From the NCBI GenBank assembly GCA_001798455.1, contig MGSI01000118.1, positions 1-17,611 on the forward strand: DNA of 17,611 nt, in the 5' to 3' direction. The position numbers and the translations under genes are program-made. The stretch's first letter is position 1, and every line of letters starts with the position of its first letter. Positions 13,019-17,611 of the stretch are shown here, one piece after another. The notes below the pieces were generated by a model, which was not told the DNA's origin, searched no databases, and saw only the letters and a list, made by a program, of their open reading frames with translations. Origin of the DNA: Deltaproteobacteria bacterium RIFCSPLOWO2_02_FULL_57_26. GTDB lineage: Bacteria > Desulfobacterota > Binatia > UBA9968.

Positions 13019-13822
13019 GTGAGCGCAGAGAACCATTTTGCCGGAGAGGTTGAGACCGCGGAGCGGGCAGCCCGCGCAGCGGGCGAAATCATCATGGGGC
13101 TTTACGGCAAGGACTATCACATTCGGGAGAAGGGGAAGGGCAATCCCGTCACGACTGCGGACCTGGAGGCCAATCGCAAGCTCCAGGACATTATTTTGGA
13201 TCGTTTCCCCGGGGATGGATGGCTCTCCGAAGAGGATCACGACAATTTGAAAAGGCTCAAAGCGGCGCGCGTTTGGGTGATCGACCCGATCGACGGGACC
13301 AAGGAGTTCATCGCGGGGATTCCCCAGTTCGCGGTTTCGGTCGGCTTGGTGGTATCGGGTCGTCCGATGCTGGGGGTGGTCTATAACCCGGTGGAAAAAG
13401 AGCTCTATCGAGCGGTAAAAGGCGGCGGGGCTCTTCTGAACGGCGATCCGATCCATGTTTCGCTACGGGCGGAAGTCAAGGGAGCTTTGCTCTTGGTCAG
13501 CCGTTCTGAGCCGCGGCGAAAATTTGCGCGCTTTGTCGAGACCTGCGATTTGGAGCCGGTAGGGAGCATCGCTTACCGGTTGGCTAAGGTCGCAGGGGGT
13601 AAGGGAGATGGAACCCTCACATTCCGTTCGCTTCACGAGTGGGATGTCTGCGCCGGGGTGCTGATCGTGGAAGAGGCTGGTGGGGTGGTACTGGATGGCG
13701 CTGGAAAAGCGCTGATCTTTAATCGGCCCGAGACGGTCTATCATGGAATCGTCGCCTCGAATGAGGTCCTGGCCCACACCCTTCAGGGGATGCTGGCGAA
13801 AGCCTTGTCCGAGACAGGGTGA
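13019..13822 (+). CDS. Inositol monophosphatase family protein, CysQ-like 3'(2'),5'-bisphosphate nucleotidase
   Basis: 267 residues with the metal-binding signature of the Li+-sensitive phosphatase superfamily: SEED (70-73), DPIDGTKEF (89-97) and EWDVCAG with Asp209. The Lys-Glu-Phe after DGT is characteristic of CysQ-type enzymes that hydrolyse 3'-phosphoadenosine 5'-phosphate; IMPases usually have TNF and HisN-type enzymes RSF. The likely role is clearing pAp from sulfate assimilation and acyl-carrier-protein synthesis, but IMP or histidinol-phosphate activity cannot be excluded. The GTG start is fixed by AAAGGAG (13008-13014) 4 nt upstream. It lies 21 bp behind the nicotinamidase and is probably in the same transcript, placing two nucleotide-salvage functions together. 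Confidence 0.9.
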   Translation: MSAENHFAGEVETAERAARAAGEIIMGLYGKDYHIREKGKGNPVTTADLEANRKLQDIILDRFPGDGWLSEEDHDNLKRLKAARVWVIDPIDGTKEFIAGIPQFAVSVGLVVSGRPMLGVVYNPVEKELYRAVKGGGALLNGDPIHVSLRAEVKGALLLVSRSEPRRKFARFVETCDLEPVGSIAYRLAKVAGGKGDGTLTFRSLHEWDVCAGVLIVEEAGGVVLDGAGKALIFNRPETVYHGIVASNEVLAHTLQGMLAKALSETG

Positions 13823-13834
13823 TTTTGGTCTCGG
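13809..13834 (+). terminator. Inverted repeat overlapping the phosphatase stop codon, possible weak terminator
   Basis: CCGAGAC (13809-13815) and GTCTCGG (13828-13834) are a perfect 7-bp inverted repeat around a 12-nt loop that contains the TGA stop (13820-13822). A T-rich but interrupted tract (GTTGGTTGTTT) follows, so termination would be weak; partial read-through to the small zinc-ribbon gene is likely. Confidence 0.3.
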
Positions 13835-13865
13835 AGTTGGTTGTTTAGACAATTTTGGGTGCGAG

Positions 13866-14189
13866 ATGGCACGCTGTATCTACTGTGGGAGTCGAGGGGG
13901 CTTTTGGTCGGAGATATGCGCGGACTGTAAAAAGCTTCTGGCCCGGGTAAAGGAGTTACGGGGACGAGTGGGATATGGGGAGTTTTTGGACGGGCTGGAA
14001 GCGACTGGCGTAGTCAAAGGGAAGATCAAGACCTTTCTCCAGGCCGACCCGGACGGCAAGGGCAGCATCCAGGACCAGGTGACAGCGGAAATGGCCAGTG
14101 AGCTCATGAAAGTTATGGGGTTAAAAGGAAATCAGAGCCCGCAGGATGTGAAGCGCATCCGTAAGATGGTGGAAAAGCAATCGAGATAA
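13866..14189 (+). CDS. Small hypothetical protein with N-terminal CxxC/CxxC zinc ribbon
   Basis: 107 residues. The N-terminus has Cys4-x2-Cys7 and Cys18-x2-Cys21, a four-cysteine arrangement expected to bind one zinc or an FeS centre, with an aromatic and Gly-rich knuckle between. The remainder (about residues 25-107) is charged and predicted helical, with no membrane segment or signal peptide. I do not recognise the family. The ATG at 13866 puts the first Cys at residue 4; longer in-frame starts inside the phosphatase gene are not credible. The ribosome binding site is weak (GGGTGCGAG directly upstream). It sits 43 bp after the phosphatase and 25 bp before the first Rieske gene, so it may be expressed with them; a role in cofactor or redox handling is only a guess from context. 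Confidence 0.7.
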   Translation: MARCIYCGSRGGFWSEICADCKKLLARVKELRGRVGYGEFLDGLEATGVVKGKIKTFLQADPDGKGSIQDQVTAEMASELMKVMGLKGNQSPQDVKRIRKMVEKQSR

Positions 14190-14214
14190 ACCCCGTCGCT
14201 TCCGTGGACGTGGC

Positions 14215-14694
14215 ATGGTCTTTACCTTCTATGTTTCCCTGCTGTTCCTTTCCCTTTACATTCTCGGGTTGGCGCTTAGACGGATTTTTTTTCTACGGGA
14301 CAGGGCCCGCATGGAACAGGGGGACCGGCCCGGCGGACGGGTCATCGCCCGGGCGGACGAGATGGGGCCCGGGTCGGTGCGAAAGTTTTGGCTGATTTGC
14401 GAGAAAAATCGGGTCAATGGATTTCTCATCAATCACCAGGGAAACTTTCACGCCTATGTGAATCGATGCCGTCACATGGAGACCCCTCTGGATTTTGTTC
14501 GGTATCAGTTTTTCACCGAAGACGGGCGTCACCTTATCTGCCTCACCCATGGCGCGATCTATGATCCGAGTTCGGGCCTCTGTGTGGAGGGGCCTTGTAA
14601 GGGGCTTTCCCTCTATCGCCTTCCCGTGCTTATCGATCAGGGGGAAGTTTTGGTGGCGTGCCCCTCGGGAGACCTCTCTCACCTCTCCGATTGA
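14215..14694 (+). CDS. Membrane-anchored Rieske [2Fe-2S] protein
   Basis: 159 residues. An N-terminal hydrophobic helix (about residues 3-22) followed by RR and basic residues suggests a membrane anchor with the rest in the cytoplasm. The Rieske cluster ligands are Cys85-x-His87 (NRCRHMETPLDF) and Cys109-x2-His112 (ICLTHGAIYDP), followed by GLCVEGPCKG. The 21-residue gap between the two ligand pairs is longer than the 15-17 usual in ring-hydroxylating oxygenases. The GC/PC disulfide cysteines of cytochrome bc1 Rieske proteins are not in their usual places, so it is a small electron-transfer Rieske protein rather than a bc1 subunit. It is a paralogue of the next gene, 11 bp downstream. Its partner oxidoreductase is unknown. 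Confidence 0.85.
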   Translation: MVFTFYVSLLFLSLYILGLALRRIFFLRDRARMEQGDRPGGRVIARADEMGPGSVRKFWLICEKNRVNGFLINHQGNFHAYVNRCRHMETPLDFVRYQFFTEDGRHLICLTHGAIYDPSSGLCVEGPCKGLSLYRLPVLIDQGEVLVACPSGDLSHLSD

Positions 14695-14705
14695 GGGGAC
14701 AGGTC

Positions 14706-15095
14706 ATGGAGCGGGGTGGGAAGAAAAGACCGCGCCGGGGCAAAGTGGTCGCCCGCGCCAACGAGCTCTCGCACGGGATGACCAAGAAGTTTTGGCTTCG
14801 GTGTCAGGGACGTACCGTCGAAGGCTTGTTGGTGAGCTACGAAAGGAACCTCTGTGCCTACGTGAACCGTTGTCGCCATCTCTCGCTGTCGTTGGATTGG
14901 GTGGATAACCATTTTTTTAGCGAGGATAAGCGCTATATCATCTGTGCCAACCACGGGGCCACGTACGAGCCGACGACGGGGGAGTGTGTTTGGGGACCCT
15001 GCCATGGGGCTTTCCTCCAGGCCGTACCTCTTAAAATCAGCGGAGAGAAGATACTCGCCTTCTGTCCGGAGCCGGAGGAGATGGAGTCTTTATGA
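14706..15095 (+). CDS. Soluble Rieske [2Fe-2S] protein, tandem paralogue
   Basis: 129 residues from ATG 14706 (GAGGGGACAGG upstream); a longer frame opening at 14658 lies in the previous gene. Ligands are Cys56-x-His58 (NRCRHLSLSLDW) and Cys80-x2-His83 (ICANHGATYEP), again with 21 residues between the pairs, followed by GECVWGPCHG. The domain aligns over its length with the preceding protein (shared KFWL.C, AYVNRCRH, FF.ED, GxC..GPC.G), but the N-terminal membrane helix is replaced by a short Lys/Arg-rich tail. The pair therefore comes from an old tandem duplication, giving one anchored and one soluble ferredoxin-like carrier. It ends 15 bp before the HIT gene. Confidence 0.87.
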   Translation: MERGGKKRPRRGKVVARANELSHGMTKKFWLRCQGRTVEGLLVSYERNLCAYVNRCRHLSLSLDWVDNHFFSEDKRYIICANHGATYEPTTGECVWGPCHGAFLQAVPLKISGEKILAFCPEPEEMESL

Positions 15096-15110
15096 AGGGA
15101 GGGTGAACAG

Positions 15111-15452
15111 GTGAATTGCCTTTTTTGCGGAATCGTCAAAGGCGAGGTCAAGGGGAGTATGGTCTACCAGGACAGTTCCGTCGTCGCCTTCAAAGATATT
15201 AACCCTAAGGCCCCGGTTCATATCCTGATCGTTCCGCGCAAGCACATCGCCACCCTCCTGGATTTGGAGCCGGGAGACAGAGAGCTCGTCGGCGATGTTT
15301 TTGCCGCGGCTTCCCAGGTCGCTCGTGACCAAGGGATCGCTGAGAATGGGTTCCGCGTTGTCGCCAATTGCGGGCCCGGCGCGGGACAGAGCGTCTATCA
15401 CATTCACTTTCATCTTTTGGGTGGCCGGCACTTTAGCTGGCCTCCGGGATGA
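15111..15452 (+). CDS. HIT (histidine triad) family nucleotide-binding protein, HINT type
   Basis: 113 residues, normal length for bacterial HinT. It has the histidine triad HIHFHLL (His97, His99, His101), preceded by N.GPGAGQSVYH. The N-terminal CLFC (Cys3, Cys6) is the zinc pair found in many HINT proteins, probably completed by downstream histidines. Such proteins hydrolyse adenosine 5'-phosphoramidates and aminoacyl-AMP. The GTG start is set by GGGAGGGTG at 15098-15106. It is 15 bp after the second Rieske gene. The stop TGA is followed immediately by the octamer repeat. Confidence 0.95.
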   Translation: MNCLFCGIVKGEVKGSMVYQDSSVVAFKDINPKAPVHILIVPRKHIATLLDLEPGDRELVGDVFAAASQVARDQGIAENGFRVVANCGPGAGQSVYHIHFHLLGGRHFSWPPG

Positions 15453-15495
15453 TAAAGGAAGGATTGAGGGATAAAGGGTTGAAGGGTTAAAGGGT
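15453..15495 (+). repeat. Octamer tandem repeat, TAAAGGGT type
   Basis: TAAAGGGT (15472-15479), TGAAGGGT (15480-15487) and TAAAGGGT (15488-15495) run head to tail, preceded by decayed copies (TAAAGGAA at 15453, TGAGGGA at 15465). The block begins right after the HIT stop codon. It is a short low-complexity array, not a CRISPR. Confidence 0.6.
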
Positions 15496-15503
15496 AAAAC
15501 GAT

Positions 15504-15534
15504 TTGAGCGGCTTAAACAGTTCAAACCGTTCAA
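15504..15534. repeat. Inverted repeat upstream of gdhA
   Basis: Positions 15504-15511 (TTGAGCGG) pair with 15527-15534 (CCGTTCAA), with one G-T pair; TT/AA pairs continue inside after one mismatch, leaving a small A/C-rich loop. It lies between the octamer array and the gdhA ribosome binding site and has no T-run, so it looks like a dispersed palindrome rather than a terminator. Confidence 0.5.
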
Positions 15535-15551
15535 CGGGCATGAGGTGAACT

Positions 15552-16811
15552 ATGGCGACAATTGAATGGCGCAGCCCAGCCAGTGAGATGGCGGTCCGAC
15601 AGTTCGATATTGCTGCGGAGAGGCTCAACCTCGATAAGAATGTAGCCGGCAGGCTCAGAAGGCCGGATCGCGCCTTGATCGTCAGCGTGCCAACGCGCAT
15701 GGATGACGGCAGCGTACATGTCTTTACCGGGTATCGGGTCCAGCATAACGATGTGCTGGGACCCTTCAAGGGGGGGATACGCTATCACCCCGATGTCAAT
15801 TTGGGAGAGGTCGGCGCCCTGGCCATGTGGATGACTTGGAAATGCTCCCTGGTGGGCTTGCCCTTAGGGGGAGGAAAGGGGGGGATCGCCTGCGACCCCA
15901 AGAAGCTTTCACGCAATGAGCTGCAGGGGATGACGCGGCGCTATACGGCCGAAATCTTGAACTTCATCGGACCCGAGGTCGATATTCCGGCCCCCGATAT
16001 GGGGACCAACGAACAGGTAATGGCGTGGGTTATGGATACCTACAGCCAGCACAAGGGTTACGCGGTGCCGGGAGTGGTCACGGGAAAGCCCGTCGATATC
16101 GGCGGCTCGCTCGGCCGTCGGGAGGCCACGGGCAGGGGCGTAGTCTACATGATCATGGAGGCGGCCAAACATCTCGAGTTGGATCTGGCCAAATGCAGCG
16201 CCGTGGTGCAGGGCTTCGGCAATGTGGGGCTTGTGACCGCCAGAGAGCTTGCCGCCCTCGGGGTAAAAGTGGTTGGCGCGAGCGATACCTCCGGTGCTGT
16301 GTGGAACGCAAAGGGCCTGCCGATGGCTGAGTTCGTTCTTTATAAGGACAAAAATAAGCGCGTGCAGGGGTTTCCGGGAGCGGAGAGCGTTCCCGGAGCG
16401 GAGCTCTTAGAGCTAAAATGCGACATTTTGATTCCGGCGGCCGGCGAGATGCAGATCACGGGAGAGAATGCCGCCGGGCTAAAATGCAAAATCCTAGCCG
16501 AGGGGGCTAACGGACCCACGACTCCCGAGGCCGATCAAATCCTCAAAGAAAAAGGTATCTTCATCATCCCCGACATCCTGGCCAACGCGGGTGGAGTCAT
16601 CGTTTCCTATTTTGAATGGGTGCAGGATTTACAAAACTTTTTCTGGACCGAAGATGAAATCAGAAATAGGCTCAGGGAGATTTTAAACCGGGCCTTTCAT
16701 GAGGTCATCGGTGTGAGTCGAAGAGAGAAGGTCGACATGCGGGTGGCGGCGTTGATGATTGGAGTGAAGCGCGTCGCGCGCGCCATGTTGTGGCGCGGCC
16801 TGTACGCTTAG
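15552..16811 (+). CDS. gdhA: Glutamate dehydrogenase (Glu/Leu/Phe/Val dehydrogenase family)
   Basis: 419 residues, the size of hexameric bacterial/archaeal GDH of the 420-residue group. It catalyses reversible oxidative deamination of glutamate to 2-oxoglutarate and ammonia. Visible residues: GPFKGGIRYHP (Lys73), TWKCSL (Lys97), the catalytic Lys109 in LPLGGGKGGI, and the PAPDMGTN segment with Asp149. The dinucleotide-binding motif GFGNVG is at 221-226. Strand 2 ends ASDTSG (Asp245), which does not clearly fix NAD versus NADP preference. AGGTG at 15543-15547 is the ribosome binding site. The gene is flanked on both sides by intergenic repeat elements, so it may be its own transcription unit. 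Leucine or phenylalanine dehydrogenase is unlikely given the glutamate-type Lys and length. Confidence 0.95.
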   Translation: MATIEWRSPASEMAVRQFDIAAERLNLDKNVAGRLRRPDRALIVSVPTRMDDGSVHVFTGYRVQHNDVLGPFKGGIRYHPDVNLGEVGALAMWMTWKCSLVGLPLGGGKGGIACDPKKLSRNELQGMTRRYTAEILNFIGPEVDIPAPDMGTNEQVMAWVMDTYSQHKGYAVPGVVTGKPVDIGGSLGRREATGRGVVYMIMEAAKHLELDLAKCSAVVQGFGNVGLVTARELAALGVKVVGASDTSGAVWNAKGLPMAEFVLYKDKNKRVQGFPGAESVPGAELLELKCDILIPAAGEMQITGENAAGLKCKILAEGANGPTTPEADQILKEKGIFIIPDILANAGGVIVSYFEWVQDLQNFFWTEDEIRNRLREILNRAFHEVIGVSRREKVDMRVAALMIGVKRVARAMLWRGLYA

Positions 16812-16817
16812 AAGCAG

Positions 16818-16901
16818 CGAATAGCGAATAGTAAATGGTGAATAGAAGGAGGGTGGGGTTGAGGTACCATTAGCTATTTGCTATTTACTATTTACTGTTA
16901 T
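16818..16901. repeat. Inverted pair of heptamer tandem repeats in the efp leader
   Basis: The left arm has four 7-bp units: CGAATAG, CGAATAG, TAAATGG, TGAATAG (16818-16845). The right arm carries their near complements: CTATTTG, CTATTTA, CTATTTA, CTGTTAT (16874-16901). The arms pair with ATTTACTATT as the perfect core. The loop (16846-16873) contains AGGAGG. The right arm runs into the efp ATG. Similar 7-bp arrays are common dispersed intergenic repeats in metagenomic genomes (recalled, not searched). Confidence 0.65.
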
Positions 16902-17460
16902 GATTAACGCAACACAACTCAGGCCAGGGATGATCATCATCTACGAGGGGGATCTCTACCGGGTGGCCTCCGTCAAGCACCTCACTCCCGGCAACAAACG
17001 GGGCTTTATGCAAACGAAGCTAAAGAATCTCCGGACCGGTTTGGGAACCGAAAACAAGTTCAGGTCGGAGGACCGGGTTGAGAGGGCCACGTTGGAGACC
17101 CGCTCGATGCAATACCTCTACGAGGATGGGGATCTGCACACTTTTATGGATACCGAGAGCTACGAACAGACTTCGCTGCCCGCTGAGGACGTTGGGGAAA
17201 TCCTGTCTTTTCTACTTCCCGACCATATCGTGCAGATCGAGTTTTTCGATGGAAAGCCCGTAGGGATTAGCCCTCCACCCTCCGTCGATCTCGAGGTTGT
17301 AGAGACCGAGCCGAGCATGAAGGGGGCCACGGCGAGCGCCTCTTACAAACCAGCCAAACTGGAAACCGGGATCACGATTCATGTGCCGCCCTTTGTTCAG
17401 GTGGGGGATCGGGTCCGGGTGGATCCTTCGGAAGGGAAATATCTGGAGCGGGTGAAGTAG
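16900..17460 (+). CDS. efp: Translation elongation factor P, Asn-tip loop variant
   Basis: 186 residues, the standard three-domain EF-P: N-terminal KOW-like domain (about 1-62), OB domain II (about 65-125) and OB domain III (about 130-186) ending in GDRVRVDPSEGKYLERV. EF-P relieves ribosome stalling at consecutive prolines. In E. coli the loop PGKGQAF carries the modified Lys34. Here the same-length loop is TPGNKRGF (residues 29-36): the tip is Asn32, followed by Lys33 and Arg34. EpmA-type lysylation or EarP-type rhamnosylation at the tip is therefore not expected. The ATG at 16900 has no ribosome binding site in the usual place; the AGGAGG at 16847-16852 is 47 nt upstream, separated by a repeat arm. 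No earlier in-frame start codon exists after the TAG at 16843. It converges with coaE. Confidence 0.93.
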   Translation: MINATQLRPGMIIIYEGDLYRVASVKHLTPGNKRGFMQTKLKNLRTGLGTENKFRSEDRVERATLETRSMQYLYEDGDLHTFMDTESYEQTSLPAEDVGEILSFLLPDHIVQIEFFDGKPVGISPPPSVDLEVVETEPSMKGATASASYKPAKLETGITIHVPPFVQVGDRVRVDPSEGKYLERVK

Positions 17461-17510
17461 CTTTAAGCGAAGCCGGCAGGCAGGCTACGGGAGGCAGTTT
17501 TGTTTTCGGC

Positions 17511-17611
17511 CTACTGCGAGCTGCTTACGATCTGCTCCCACACCTCCCGCACGCGCTTCTTGAGGGCTTCCAGACTGCCGCTGTTTTCGATGATGATGTC
17601 TGCCAGGCGTC
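17511..17611 (-). CDS. coaE: Dephospho-CoA kinase, C-terminal end
   Basis: The minus strand from the right edge reads RLADIIIENSGSLEALKKRV, then REVWEQIVSSSQ and a stop at 17511-17513. ADIIIENSGSLE..K..V.E.W is the usual C-terminal segment of CoaE, which phosphorylates dephospho-CoA at the 3'-hydroxyl, the last step of CoA synthesis. Only 32 residues are in the window; the P-loop lies outside. It converges with efp across a 50-bp gap in which no clear terminator hairpin was seen. Confidence 0.75.
   Translation of the reverse strand, partial: RLADIIIENSGSLEALKKRVREVWEQIVSSSQ

Noticed and set aside
15453..15540. Possible CRISPR-like array
   Set aside because: The units are 8 bp, directly adjacent, without spacers, and no cas genes are present.
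17461..17510. Bidirectional terminator between efp and coaE
   Set aside because: Repeated GGCAGG blocks are direct, not inverted, and no stable stem with a following T-run could be drawn.

Overview
The window is a GC-rich, densely coded bacterial stretch with 16 recognisable genes, two cut by the window edges, plus one transposase remnant. Everything points to a chromosome rather than a plasmid or phage: efp, a coaE fragment, gdhA and full-length lhr. Solo molybdenum hydroxylase subunits, tandem SDR enzymes, stand-alone MetE-like proteins and assorted intergenic palindromes are typical of uncultivated soil or subsurface Gram-negative lineages (Desulfobacterota, Binatota, Methylomirabilota or Rokubacteria types). 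That taxonomic guess is inference; there is no rRNA or other marker to settle it.

Left block (1-1557, +): the 3' end of a molybdenum-cofactor cytidylyltransferase overlaps a cytosolic 4,5-dihydroxyphthalate decarboxylase-like/periplasmic-binding-fold protein, which overlaps a four-helix YvlD/phage-holin-4_2-type membrane protein by ATGA. The 237-bp gap that follows holds a decayed N-terminal fragment of a REP-associated Y1 tyrosine transposase. Next is a 1468-residue Lhr helicase with a TTG start (1795-6201).

Central block (6202-11532, +): a 255-bp leader with a perfect -35 hexamer and a TTCGAC...GTCGAA palindrome precedes a molybdopterin-binding subunit of the xanthine dehydrogenase family. 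Neither its FeS nor its FAD partner is in the window. Two SDR oxidoreductases follow at short spacing. A MetE-like zinc methyltransferase then starts from its own near-consensus sigma-70 promoter, whose spacer and ribosome binding site are both palindromic. Together these look like an oxidative catabolic locus of unknown substrate. A HAD-like hydrolase faces it from the other strand.

Right block (12422-17460, +): a nicotinamidase-family protein apparently lacks the catalytic lysine and sits so close behind a consensus promoter that its mRNA should be leaderless. It is followed by a CysQ/IMPase-type phosphatase, a small CxxC/CxxC protein, two tandem Rieske proteins (the first membrane-anchored), a HIT protein, glutamate dehydrogenase and EF-P. 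The EF-P belongs to a type with Asn rather than Lys or Arg at the loop tip. The 3' end of coaE converges from the minus strand at the right edge.

No tRNA, rRNA, CRISPR array or intact mobile element was seen. The non-coding part is unusual: at least four unrelated families of short palindromic or tandem repeats occupy the intergenic gaps. I did not find a clear novel defence or biosynthetic system. The most interesting items are the lysine-less nicotinamidase with its leaderless promoter, the Rieske pair, the EF-P loop and leader structure, and the solo molybdenum subunit.
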